From SYFY01 sp031385325 (GTDB taxonomy: Bacteria > Pseudomonadota > Gammaproteobacteria > Pseudomonadales > Azotimanducaceae), in assembly GCA_031385325.1 (NCBI GenBank), contig JANNBJ010000204.1, positions 1 through 17,140 on the forward strand: a stretch of 17,140 nt of DNA, written 5' to 3'. The notes beneath the pieces are model-generated. The model made no database searches. It was not told the DNA's origin and was given only the letters and a program-made list of their open reading frames with translations. A program made the position numbers and the translations under genes. Below are positions 5,412 to 13,127 of this stretch, in pieces (positions within the stretch are counted from its first letter, which is position 1; each line of letters begins with the position of its first letter).

Positions 5412-7781
5412 ATGAGCCCTGATCAGCCTGCTCGGGTGAATGGGATCGGTGCCTCGGTATTACGTCGTGAAGATGCACGGTTCATCACCGGCAATGGTCG
5501 ATACACGGACGACATGCGGGTTGAAGGACAGGTCTACGCCGTATTCGTTCGATCAAATCACGCCCGTGCCCGAATTGAATCTGTGGATATCGCCGATGCG
5601 ATGATGATTCGTGGCGTGTTGGCGGTCTACACCGGCGCTGACATGGCGGCCGACGGTATTGGCAATCTGCCGTGTGGCTGGATGGTCAAACAGCACGATG
5701 GCTCCGATATGCGCACGGCTGCGCATCCGCCGCTGGCTCACACTCAGATCAACTACGTGGGTGAACCGGTTGCGATCGTCATTGCGCAGACCATCGAAAT
5801 TGCGCATCAAGGGGCCGATGCGGTGGTGGTTGATTATGCAGAACAGTCTGCAGTGATTGATCTGGCGACGGCCACGGACTCGGAAGAAATCCATCCCGGC
5901 ATCACGCATAACCTCGCTTACGAATGGGAATTGGGTGATCGCGCTGCCACCGAAGCCGCACTGGCGACTGCGGCCCATGTGACCCGACTCGACCTCACCA
6001 ACAATCGATTGATCCCCAATGCCATCGAGCCACGCGCTGCACTGGGCATCTACGACGCGCACACCGGTGAGCATATTTTGCATACCACGAGCCAGAACCC
6101 GCATCTGGCACGCCTGATACTGTCCGCCTTCGTCAAAATTGCCCCTGAGCACAAGCTGCGCGTCATTGCGCCCGATGTGGGTGGCGGATTCGGATCGAAG
6201 ATCTTTGTGTACAGCGAAGAAACCTCGGTGATCTGGGCGGCCCGCAAGATCCGTCGGCCGGTGAAGTGGACGGCGAGTCGCAGCGAAGCTTTTCTCAGTG
6301 ATGCGCATGGCCGTGATCATCTGACACACGTTGAGCTTGGGCTCGATGCACACGGTCTCTTTGTCGGCATGAAAGTGCACACCGTTGCCAATCTTGGCGC
6401 TTATCTGTCGACGTTCGGTTCGGCAGTGCCGACTTACCTGTATGGCACGCTGCTGGCCGGGCAGTACAAGACACCCAACATCTTTGTTGAGGTGCAAGGT
6501 GTGTACACCAACACCTCGCCGGTTGATGCCTATCGTGGTGCAGGCCGGCCGGAAGCCACTTATGTCGTCGAACGGATCGTCGAAAACGCGGCGCGTGAGG
6601 TGGGCATGGATCCGGCGGCGCTCCGCCGTCTGAACATGATTCAGCCACGGGACTTTCCGTATCAAACCCCGGTGGCACTGGTCTATGACATCGGCGACTA
6701 CGAAAAAAGTCTCGATCGGGCACTGACGCTTGCGGACTACAGCGGTTTTGCTGCGCGGCAGGCCGAATCTGAGGCCCGTGGCAAGCGGCGTGGCATTGGC
6801 CTTGCGTGTTACATCGAAGCCTGCGGCCTTGCGCCGTCGAAGCTTGCCATCGCGCTGGGTGCGGGGGTCGGGCTCTATGAAAGTGGCGAGGTGCGGTTCA
6901 ATCCGACCGGGTCTGTGACCGTATTTACCGGATCACACTCGCACGGGCAGGGCCACGAAACCACCTTTGCACAAGTGGTGTCGGATCAGCTTGGTGTGCC
7001 TTATGAATCGGTTGAAATCGTGCACGGTGATACCGGACGAGTGGAGTTCGGTCTTGGTACGTATGGTTCACGATCCTTGGCGGTGGGCGGCTCGGCCTTG
7101 ATCAAGGCGGGTGAGAAGATCATAGCCAAGGGCAGGAAAATCGCCGCCCATCTCATGGAAGCCAGCGAAGACAGCGTCGACTTTGCTGACGGGCAGTTCG
7201 CGGTGCGCGACAGCAATCGACGACTCACCATCCAGGAAATCGCCTTTGCTTCCTACGTGCCTGGCAACTACCCCGAGGGGCTCGAACCGGGCCTGTCGGA
7301 AAAAGCCTTTTACGATCCGCAGAATTTCACCTACCCGGCTGGCACTCACATCGCTGAAGTGGAGATCGATGGTGAAACCGGCGTTGTCACACTGGTCAGT
7401 TTTGTCGCCGTTGATGACTTTGGCCGGATCGTGAATCCGCTTGTTGTACATGGCCAGGTGCATGGTGGTGTCGCGCAAGGTGTTGGTCAGGCACTCTTCG
7501 AACACGGCTTCTATGACCACACGGGTCAGCTGTTGACGGGTTCGATGATGGACTATTGCATGCCCCGCGCCGATGACCTGCCGGATTTCGTGGTAGACAC
7601 GACGGTGACCCATTGCACGCACAATCCACTCGGCGTGAAAGGGTGCGGTGAAGCCGGCGCGATTGGCTCGCCGGCGGCTGTGATGAATGCAGTCACGCAT
7701 GCCCTTGGTGTCAGCGAAGTAGCCATGCCGGCCACACCGGAAAAAATATGGCGGATCCTCAAGCAGCAGGCCGCTGCCTGA
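5412..7781 (+). CDS. coxL: CO dehydrogenase form II-like large subunit (molybdopterin cytosine dinucleotide)
   Basis: The 789-aa catalytic subunit of a xanthine oxidase-family hydroxylase. The start VNGIGASVLRREDARFITG and the length fit CoxL. The active-site loop is A373-Y-R-G-A-G-R379, diagnostic of form II; form I, the proven CO oxidiser, has AYxCSFR. The cysteine that carries copper in form I is therefore absent. The catalytic glutamate motif KGCGEAG gives E747. Molybdenum cofactor-contacting segments such as DVGGGFGSKIF and GSHSHGQGHETTFAQ are intact. Form II enzymes may oxidise CO or other small or heterocyclic substrates, so the substrate is open. GAGGAG lies 5 nt before the ATG. No coxD/E/F maturation gene is in the window. 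Confidence 0.93.
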   Translation: MSPDQPARVNGIGASVLRREDARFITGNGRYTDDMRVEGQVYAVFVRSNHARARIESVDIADAMMIRGVLAVYTGADMAADGIGNLPCGWMVKQHDGSDMRTAAHPPLAHTQINYVGEPVAIVIAQTIEIAHQGADAVVVDYAEQSAVIDLATATDSEEIHPGITHNLAYEWELGDRAATEAALATAAHVTRLDLTNNRLIPNAIEPRAALGIYDAHTGEHILHTTSQNPHLARLILSAFVKIAPEHKLRVIAPDVGGGFGSKIFVYSEETSVIWAARKIRRPVKWTASRSEAFLSDAHGRDHLTHVELGLDAHGLFVGMKVHTVANLGAYLSTFGSAVPTYLYGTLLAGQYKTPNIFVEVQGVYTNTSPVDAYRGAGRPEATYVVERIVENAAREVGMDPAALRRLNMIQPRDFPYQTPVALVYDIGDYEKSLDRALTLADYSGFAARQAESEARGKRRGIGLACYIEACGLAPSKLAIALGAGVGLYESGEVRFNPTGSVTVFTGSHSHGQGHETTFAQVVSDQLGVPYESVEIVHGDTGRVEFGLGTYGSRSLAVGGSALIKAGEKIIAKGRKIAAHLMEASEDSVDFADGQFAVRDSNRRLTIQEIAFASYVPGNYPEGLEPGLSEKAFYDPQNFTYPAGTHIAEVEIDGETGVVTLVSFVAVDDFGRIVNPLVVHGQVHGGVAQGVGQALFEHGFYDHTGQLLTGSMMDYCMPRADDLPDFVVDTTVTHCTHNPLGVKGCGEAGAIGSPAAVMNAVTHALGVSEVAMPATPEKIWRILKQQAAA

Positions 7782-7845
7782 GGGGTACCGCAGGGAAGCA
7801 AGAACCTGACCGACAAAAAAGCAAGCGAACCAACACGAGAGCGTC

Positions 7846-8640
7846 ATGTATAGATTCAAGCACCATCGTCCATCGACTGTGGAAGAAGCCACCCGGATTT
7901 TCGCCGGGTCTGAAGATCCGTCCTATCTGTCGGGTGGGATGACCATGATCCCTACGATGAAACAGCGACTGGCGTCGCCAACGGATCTGATCGATCTGGC
8001 TCGTGTTGCCGGGATCAGTGGTGTTGAAGTCACAGACTCCGAAGTCAGAATCGGTGCTTTTACACGTCACGCTGACGTTGCGTCGTCGACGGCCATTGCG
8101 GCAGCCATTCCGGCGCTGGCTTATCTGGCCGCGCAGATCGGCGATAACCAGGTCCGCAATCGAGGCACCATTGGCGGCTCGATTGCCAACAGCGACCCGG
8201 CATCGGACTATCCGGCTGCGGTGGTCGCGTTGGGTGCGACAGTGGTTACCAATCAACGCACGATACCCGGTGATCAATTTTTCCGGGATCTGTTCGAGAC
8301 GGCGCTTGTGTCCGGTGAACTGGTCACCGGATTGCGCTTCCCGATTCCACGGCGCGCAGCCTATCGCAAGTTCCCCAACCCGGCGTCTCGATATGCCGTC
8401 GTCGGTGTGATGGTGGCTGATTTCAAGACCGGTGTTCGTGTCGGTGTGACGGGCGCCGGTCCCTGTGCGTTCCGGGCGACCACGCTTGAAGCCGCCCTCA
8501 CACGGAATTTTTCCGCATCGAGTCTGGACTCGATCGATATTCCCGATGCGGGATTCAATGCGGATCTGCATGCCTCGGCGCAATATCGCGCCCACCTGGT
8601 GCGAGTGATGGCCAGGCGCGCTATTGAGGCTATGGGCTAA
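7846..8640 (+). CDS. coxM: CO dehydrogenase-like medium subunit, FAD-binding
   Basis: A 264-aa flavoprotein subunit completing the L-M-S set. The FAD_binding_5 domain carries YLSGGMTMIP (27-36) and RNRGTIGGSIANSDPASDYP (105-124), both pyrophosphate- and isoalloxazine-contacting loops of the family. The C-terminal CO_deh_flav_C region includes VGVTGAGPCAFRATTLEAAL (199-218). Slightly short but complete. It should pass electrons from the [2Fe-2S] clusters to quinone or another acceptor. It lies 64 nt after coxL on the same strand with only a weak GAGAG site before the ATG, so it is probably read from the same transcript. The order G-S-L-M differs from the M-S-L order of classical form I clusters. 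Confidence 0.93.
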   Translation: MYRFKHHRPSTVEEATRIFAGSEDPSYLSGGMTMIPTMKQRLASPTDLIDLARVAGISGVEVTDSEVRIGAFTRHADVASSTAIAAAIPALAYLAAQIGDNQVRNRGTIGGSIANSDPASDYPAAVVALGATVVTNQRTIPGDQFFRDLFETALVSGELVTGLRFPIPRRAAYRKFPNPASRYAVVGVMVADFKTGVRVGVTGAGPCAFRATTLEAALTRNFSASSLDSIDIPDAGFNADLHASAQYRAHLVRVMARRAIEAMG

Positions 8641-8683
8641 CGACAAACGTCAGGGACGTCTTATCAAATCGCAGGAGGAGGTG

Positions 8684-8711
8684 TTCACGGCCAGAATGCT
8701 GGGCGTATACT
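8684..8711 (+). promoter_or_regulatory. Possible sigma-70 promoter for the DUF6316-like gene
   Basis: TTCACG (8684-8689) and TATACT (8706-8711) are 16 nt apart; the -10 matches five of six consensus positions and the -35 four of six. It lies about 80 nt before the GTG start at 8792, within the 151-nt gap after coxM. Nothing else notable is seen in that gap. Confidence 0.3.
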
Positions 8712-8791
8712 TCTGGAAGAGAAGATCGCGCTGTAAGTTGGTCTGACACCAATGATCTACTGGACATAGAAGCCAGAGGCTGGGAGGAAGT

Positions 8792-9199
8792 GTGGTACCG
8801 GCATACTCGACAAATCGCGAGGGCGAAAGCCCGTCACCGTGGACTCGCTCCGGGCGTACTTTCGCCGCGCGTGGGGGTTGGCACGTCAAGACTCGTGAAG
8901 GTCATCCACTCGGACCCTATCCGAGTGAATTTGACGCGGCGGTAGTGGCTGCGCTGCTGATCGCACAACTGCAACAAGCGCCCAATCTGCAGGCCTGTCG
9001 GCGCATCATCTACAACTTTCGCCACGACGACCGCTTCAAGATCGGCTCAGCTGACGAAGTGTTGGCACCACTGGGCCAGGCACCAGCACGTGATGCGCGT
9101 GGTGTCAGAATTGACCGGGACCGGGTGATGGGTCAGGGTAGTCAGGGCGGACGTGAACCCCAATCGCCCGCCAATGGCGAGCGACTGGGTTACGCCTGA
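8792..9199 (+). CDS. Small DUF6316-like protein
   Basis: A 135-aa predicted cytosolic protein. Residues about 17-58 (WTRSGRTFAARGGWHVKTRE then GHPLGPYPSEFDAAV) resemble the DUF6316 pattern of small gammaproteobacterial proteins: an R..R.F strand, GGW with an aromatic or His, TREG, GPf/y, then a helix with Ala-Ala. This assignment is from memory of the family and is not certain. Residues 62-95 are helical and polar, and the last 40 are low-complexity (Gly, Gln, Arg) and probably disordered. The GTG start at 8792 follows GGAGG by 4 nt. Family function is unknown. It is convergent with the SDR gene, leaving only 30 nt between stops, and may be a monocistronic housekeeping gene. Confidence 0.6.
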   Translation: MVPAYSTNREGESPSPWTRSGRTFAARGGWHVKTREGHPLGPYPSEFDAAVVAALLIAQLQQAPNLQACRRIIYNFRHDDRFKIGSADEVLAPLGQAPARDARGVRIDRDRVMGQGSQGGREPQSPANGERLGYA

Positions 9200-9229
9200 G
9201 ATATCGCTGGTGTTGTTCCGAGGAAAGAA

Positions 9230-10000
9230 TCAGGTCTGGCTGGTTCTACCGTACTCAACCTGCAATCGCCGCATGCCTTTGAGCCAACGATCGTAGTCCG
9301 CCGTCTTGCGTTTGATGTACTCCGCAACTTCAGCGTGTGGCAAGACGAGGAAACGTTCGTCCCGCAGCGTTTGCACCACGGCCTCAGCGACCACTGGTGT
9401 TTCCAGCATCCCGTCAACACCTGCTACACCGGCGCCACCTGCCGTCATCGGCGTGCGCACCGCTTGTGGGCAAAGCACTGAAACCCTGATGCCACGATCA
9501 CCGTAGGTGATGGATAACCATTCGGCCAGTGCAACGCAGGCGTGTTTGGTCACTGCGTAAGTGACGGAACCCACCTGGCTCAAGAGGCCGGCGGCAGAAG
9601 CGGTATTCAGCAGATAGCCGCCGTTTCGTTTGAGCATGCGCGGCACCATGTATTTGGCGGCATATACCTGCGACATGGTGTTGACGTGCCAGATCCGTTC
9701 CCATACGGCTTCGGATTCGTCGATGTCCCGGCCGATGCCGATACCGGCGTTGGAACAGAACAGATCGATCGGGCCGACTTCGCTCTCAACGCCCGCAATC
9801 AATGCTTCCACCTCGGTCTCGATGGCGACGTTGACACGTTTGCCGATTGCGCCGATTTCCTGCGCCACTGCCAGCACGTTGTCACTGATGTCCGCGATCA
9901 CGACGCGGCGCGCACCATCGCGTAAAAACCGTTCTGCCAGTGCGCGACCAATGCCACTTGCACCGCCCGTGATGACAATGATCTTGTCGCGAATCTCCAT
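9230..10000 (-). CDS. Short-chain dehydrogenase/reductase (classical SDR)
   Basis: A 256-aa NAD(P)-dependent oxidoreductase with the full classical SDR set: cofactor motif TGGASGIG (11-18), acidic D37 at the end of strand 2 (favours NAD(H)), NAG (84-86), and catalytic N107, S135, Y148 and K152 (YAVTK). The cofactor-side motif after strand 6 is CPQAVRTPM rather than the usual PG. The C-terminal extension (about 215-256) is basic and helical. No signal peptide, so cytosolic. Substrate cannot be read from sequence. The ATG at 10000 has GGGGGC 4 nt upstream. It is divergent from the response regulator/protease pair across 134 nt. It may act with the nearby alcohol dehydrogenase and CoA-transferase. 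Confidence 0.92.
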   Translation of the reverse strand: MEIRDKIIVITGGASGIGRALAERFLRDGARRVVIADISDNVLAVAQEIGAIGKRVNVAIETEVEALIAGVESEVGPIDLFCSNAGIGIGRDIDESEAVWERIWHVNTMSQVYAAKYMVPRMLKRNGGYLLNTASAAGLLSQVGSVTYAVTKHACVALAEWLSITYGDRGIRVSVLCPQAVRTPMTAGGAGVAGVDGMLETPVVAEAVVQTLRDERFLVLPHAEVAEYIKRKTADYDRWLKGMRRLQVEYGRTSQT

Positions 10001-10043
10001 GCCGCCCCCGTTTTAGTTTGTGTTGTGTGTTCTGTTGGCAACA

Positions 10044-10072
10044 TAGACGTTTCAGGATGTCATTTCTATAGT
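10044..10072 (+). promoter_or_regulatory. Possible sigma-70 promoter for response regulator/htrA operon
   Basis: TAGACG (10044-10049) and TATAGT (10067-10072) are 17 nt apart; the -10 matches five of six positions and the -35 four of six. The region lies in the divergent gap between the SDR and the response regulator, about 60 nt before the ATG at 10135. Confidence 0.42.
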
Positions 10073-10134
10073 GCGCCCCGGGCGGCTTCTGCGTGTACTC
10101 TCTGCTCAGGCAGGGACGAACTCGCGAGGCCGGG

Positions 10135-10503
10135 ATGTCGGAAGGGAAGATTCTGATCGTGGACGATGATGCTCCAGTTCGACTGGTGACCGCAGCAATG
10201 CTCGAACAATTGAACTACACCGTGGTCGCGGTCGACAGCGGGCCAGCTGCGCTTCAGGTGTGTGCCCAGGAATGTTTCGATGTGATGCTGCTCGATCTGG
10301 CCATGCCCGATATGTCGGGGGCCGAGCTGCATGCAGTGATACGGGTGAAGTATCCGCGACTTGCGGTGGTAGTGATGACGGGTTATGCCGATGTTGAATC
10401 CGCGCTGCAGATCAATACCGATACCGACACCCGCCTGTTGGCTAAACCATTTACCATAGCCGAGCTGCGCTCGGCATTGACAACCTCGAGGAAAATCGCG
10501 TGA
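10135..10503 (+). CDS. Single-domain (CheY-like) response regulator
   Basis: A 122-aa stand-alone receiver domain with no output domain. The acidic pocket is D10-D11 (VDDDAP), the phosphoacceptor is D54 (LLDLAMPDMSG), the switch Thr is T82 (MTGYA) and the conserved Lys is K104 (LAKPF). ATG at 10135 gives the normal receiver start; extension to 10093 would add 14 unrelated residues. Its TGA overlaps the GTG of the protease gene in a 4-nt GTGA junction, so the two are translationally coupled. Without a DNA-binding domain it must act by protein contact or as a phosphorelay intermediate. No partner kinase is adjacent; the kinase at 185-1213 already has its own regulator. Confidence 0.92.
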   Translation: MSEGKILIVDDDAPVRLVTAAMLEQLNYTVVAVDSGPAALQVCAQECFDVMLLDLAMPDMSGAELHAVIRVKYPRLAVVVMTGYADVESALQINTDTDTRLLAKPFTIAELRSALTTSRKIA

Positions 10504-11864
10504 TCGGATTGGTCAGACAGACCCTGTTGGTGTTTGCATTCATGTCAGTGCCGAGTGTCGTGCTGGCGGCGCTGCCCTTGGCGACGCCTGAAGGTGGTCC
10601 ACTCCCTTCACTCGCGCCGATGCTGGAGAAGGTCAACCCAGCCGTGGTGAATATTGCCACCTACACCACGGTGCAGATTCGTAACCCGCTGCTTGAAGAT
10701 CCTTTCTTTCGCCGGTTTTTCGGGGCGCCCGGTACACCGCAGACCAGACGGACCCAGAGTGCCGGGTCCGGCGTTGTGGTGGATGCAGCAGGAGGCTACA
10801 TCGTCACCAACAATCACGTGGTTGAAGGTGCTGACGAAATCAGTGTTGGCCTGTCCGATGGCCGGGTACTCAATGGCACGCTGGTCGGGCGTGACGCGCA
10901 GGTCGATCTCGCGGTGGTGAAGGTGGACCCGAAAGGTCTGCGGCAGATCGCCTTTGCGAATTCCGGTCAATTGCGTGTGGGTGACTTTGTTGTCGCGATT
11001 GGTAATCCATTCGGACTGAATCAGACCGTCACCAGTGGCATTGTCAGCGCCCTGGGTCGAAGCGGCCTGGGAATCGAAGGCTACGAAGATTTCATCCAGA
11101 CCGATGCCAGCATCAACCCCGGCAATTCTGGTGGTGCGCTGGTTGATCTTGCGGGTCGACTGGTTGGCATCAACACCGCGATTTTCGCGCCTGCCGGCGG
11201 CAACGTCGGCATTGGCTTTGCAATCCCGGCCAACATGGTGAAGGCAGTGCTCTCGCAATTGCTGGCGCATGGCAAAGTTCAGCGCGGTTATATCGGCATG
11301 GACGTGCAGAGTCTTACGCCTGAGCTTGCAGAGGCCTTTGGCGCCACACGTGTGGCGGGTGTTGTGGTGGTGCAGATCGATCCCGACAGCCCGGCTGCAA
11401 AAGCGGGCGTGCAACCCGGCGACGTCGTGGTTCAACTGGGCGAGCGACGCATCGAAAAGATGGGCGACTATCGGTCCCAGGAGGCGGTGGTATTCGCCGG
11501 TGGCAAGCTGCCGATCACCGTACAACGCAACGGCCAGCCTCGCGCTCTGGTGCTTGCCCTGGAAGCCTATGAGGGCGAGCACATTGCAGGGCAACGGCTC
11601 AATGCAAAACTGCGTGGTGTTGAGCTGCAGAATTTTCGCAGTCCGGAAGGTCCGGAAGAGGGCGCGGGAATACTGGTGACAAAGTTGGCCTTCGATAGCG
11701 CGGCGGGTATAGCCGGTCTGCGCGAGGGAGATGTCATCGTTGCGGTGAACCGCCAGCCGGTGCAGAACATCGAAAATCTGCGCGATGTGATTCGCGCAGG
11801 GTCGCAGCAGCTGATGCTGCGGGTCTTTCGCAGTGGACAGTTCGGGACGCTGGTCATCCGTTGA
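10500..11864 (+). CDS. DegQ/HtrA-family periplasmic serine endoprotease (Do family)
   Basis: A 454-aa exported protease for misfolded envelope proteins. Signal peptide about 1-24 (cleavage near VLAA-LP). The trypsin-like domain has the triad H106 (TNNHVV), D136 (QVDLAVV) and S210 (NPGNSGGAL). Two PDZ domains follow: about 262-355 (GYIGMDVQSLTPELA, with the AGVQPGDVV core) and about 370-452 (AGLREGDVIVAVN). The LA loop (61-85) is short, as in DegQ, rather than the long loop of DegP. The GTG start overlaps the preceding response-regulator stop. Envelope-stress control of htrA genes is common, but coupling to a lone receiver is not the textbook arrangement. No sigma-E-type promoter was seen. Confidence 0.94.
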   Translation: MIGLVRQTLLVFAFMSVPSVVLAALPLATPEGGPLPSLAPMLEKVNPAVVNIATYTTVQIRNPLLEDPFFRRFFGAPGTPQTRRTQSAGSGVVVDAAGGYIVTNNHVVEGADEISVGLSDGRVLNGTLVGRDAQVDLAVVKVDPKGLRQIAFANSGQLRVGDFVVAIGNPFGLNQTVTSGIVSALGRSGLGIEGYEDFIQTDASINPGNSGGALVDLAGRLVGINTAIFAPAGGNVGIGFAIPANMVKAVLSQLLAHGKVQRGYIGMDVQSLTPELAEAFGATRVAGVVVVQIDPDSPAAKAGVQPGDVVVQLGERRIEKMGDYRSQEAVVFAGGKLPITVQRNGQPRALVLALEAYEGEHIAGQRLNAKLRGVELQNFRSPEGPEEGAGILVTKLAFDSAAGIAGLREGDVIVAVNRQPVQNIENLRDVIRAGSQQLMLRVFRSGQFGTLVIR

Positions 11865-11888
11865 CAATCGTGGTGATCGTCAACGGAT
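11856..11888 (+). terminator. Hairpin spanning the htrA stop codon, possible terminator
   Basis: ATCCGTTGAC (11856-11865) and GTCAACGGAT (11879-11888) form a perfect 10-bp stem with a 13-nt loop. The protease TGA (11862-11864) is inside the 5' arm. No T-run follows on either strand. The site lies between the convergent protease and alcohol dehydrogenase genes and may end or stabilise one or both transcripts. Confidence 0.45.
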
Positions 11889-11936
11889 AAGGCGGTTCAA
11901 GCGCGGGGCGTCAACGACCAGCCGCGACCTGTGCGG

Positions 11937-13019
11937 TCAATCAAACATGATGACGCTGCGCGCCACTTCTCCGGTCAGCAGCGCATCGAGACCTTCATTC
12001 ACGTCTTCTAGTTTGATTCGGCGTGAGATCAGATCGTCGAGATGCAATCGGCCCTGCAGATAGAACTCGACGAAGCGTGGCATGTCGACGCGGAATCGGT
12101 TGGAACCCATGTTGGAGCCCTGGATCTTGCGTTCCATGAGGAACTCTGGACCGTGGAACTCGACCATGGTGCCGACCGGAATCATGCCGATCACGGTTGC
12201 GGTACCCCCGCGGCGCAACATCTTGAATGACTGCTCCGCAGTTTTCTTCAGGCCGATGGCCTCGAAGGAATAATGCACGCCGCCACCGGTCAGTTCGCGT
12301 ACCGCTTCGATGGCGTCGACTTCCTTGGCATTGACCACATCGGTGGCGCCGAATTTGCGGGCCAGCTCAAGTTTGGATGCCACCATGTCGACCGCGATGA
12401 TGCGTGATGCACCAGCGATGGCCGCGCCGTTGATCGCCGACAGCCCGACACCGCCGCAACCGATCACCGCGACAGTTGCACCGGGTTCAACTTTGGCCGT
12501 GTGAATGACCGCGCCGACTCCCGTCGTGACACCACAACCGATCAGACAGGCTCGATCGAGCGGCATGTCGGGCCGGATCTTGGCGATGGTGTGTTCGTGA
12601 ACCAGCATGTATTCGGCAAACGACGACAGATTCAGGAACTGGAACATGGGTTCTTTTTTCGATCCCAGACGTGGTTCCTGAGTGGCTCCACGTTGCAGTT
12701 CAGGCTCCTGGCACAGGGACATGTGGCCGGTCAGGCAAGGTTCGCAGTGCCCGCAGAATGCGCTCAGGCAGGTGATCACGTGATCCCCTGGTTTGACGTA
12801 ATGCACATCGCTGCCCACCGCTTCAACAACGCCTGCGCTCTCGTGGCCGAGCACGGCGGGCAGCGGGTAGGGATATGAACCGTTCTGGAAGTGCAGGTCT
12901 GAGTGGCAGACACCGGCGGCGACGGTGCGAACCAGCACCTCTCGCGGGCCAGGTTTGCCATGACTGATGTTTTCAATGGACAGTGGCTTGTTGATCTCGC
13001 GCAGTACCGCAGCCTTCAT
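11937..13019 (-). CDS. Zinc-dependent alcohol dehydrogenase (MDR superfamily)
   Basis: A 360-aa medium-chain dehydrogenase converting an alcohol to aldehyde or ketone with NAD. Catalytic-zinc ligands are C38 (GVCHSD), H59-E60 (GHE) and C162 (GCGVTTG). The structural-zinc lobe has C89, C92, C95 and C103 (CGHCEPC then C). The Rossmann motif is GCGGVG (187-192), and D211 at the end of the next strand favours NAD over NADP. It most resembles the class III/NDMA-type bacterial group, with an insert at about 104-128. ATG at 13019 is chosen because GAGGGG lies 4 nt upstream and the standard MKAAVL start follows; a longer frame to 13214 is not credible. It is convergent with the protease and divergent from folK. 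The substrate is unknown. Confidence 0.92.
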   Translation of the reverse strand: MKAAVLREINKPLSIENISHGKPGPREVLVRTVAAGVCHSDLHFQNGSYPYPLPAVLGHESAGVVEAVGSDVHYVKPGDHVITCLSAFCGHCEPCLTGHMSLCQEPELQRGATQEPRLGSKKEPMFQFLNLSSFAEYMLVHEHTIAKIRPDMPLDRACLIGCGVTTGVGAVIHTAKVEPGATVAVIGCGGVGLSAINGAAIAGASRIIAVDMVASKLELARKFGATDVVNAKEVDAIEAVRELTGGGVHYSFEAIGLKKTAEQSFKMLRRGGTATVIGMIPVGTMVEFHGPEFLMERKIQGSNMGSNRFRVDMPRFVEFYLQGRLHLDDLISRRIKLEDVNEGLDALLTGEVARSVIMFD

Positions 13020-13024
13020 GTTTC

Positions 13025-13053
13025 CCCTCGATGGGCTAACCCTCGATGGGCTA
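13025..13053 (-). repeat. 15-bp tandem duplication carrying the Shine-Dalgarno of the alcohol dehydrogenase
   Basis: CCCTCGATGGGCTA occurs at 13025-13038 and again at 13040-13053, a period of 15. On the coding (minus) strand it reads TAGCCCATCGAGGG twice, each copy ending in a GAGGG ribosome-binding core; only the copy nearest 13019 is correctly spaced from the ATG. Confidence 0.75.
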
Positions 13054-13077
13054 TCCCGTATTGATGTCGCAGATGTG

Positions 13078-13097
13078 TTGGCAGGGGAGTGTGCCAA
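13078..13097. promoter_or_regulatory. Dyad TTGGCA-N8-TGCCAA between alcohol dehydrogenase and folK
   Basis: TTGGCA (13078-13083) and TGCCAA (13092-13097) are perfect inverted half-sites 8 nt apart, in the divergent gap 31 nt before the folK start. It may be a protein-binding site. It superficially resembles a sigma-54 promoter, but the GG-to-GC spacing is one base too long. Confidence 0.3.
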
Positions 13098-13127
13098 AGC
13101 AACTGGCCATTTGCTACAGGACAACCC

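Noticed and set aside
5553..6665. Minus-strand open frame of 370 codons inside coxL
   Set aside because: It is antisense to a clearly conserved CoxL including its active-site loop; the translation looks like no known protein and has no ribosome site.
7759..8646. Minus-strand open frame of 295 codons over coxM
   Set aside because: Antisense to the conserved FAD-binding subunit; His/Arg-rich composition typical of a shadow frame.
10608..11867. Minus-strand open frame of 419 codons over the protease
   Set aside because: Antisense to an HtrA with an intact triad and PDZ domains; no independent signature.
13078..13097. Sigma-54 (-24/-12) promoter before folK
   Set aside because: TGGCA and TGC are present, but the GG-to-GC distance is 13 instead of 12; kept only as a dyad.
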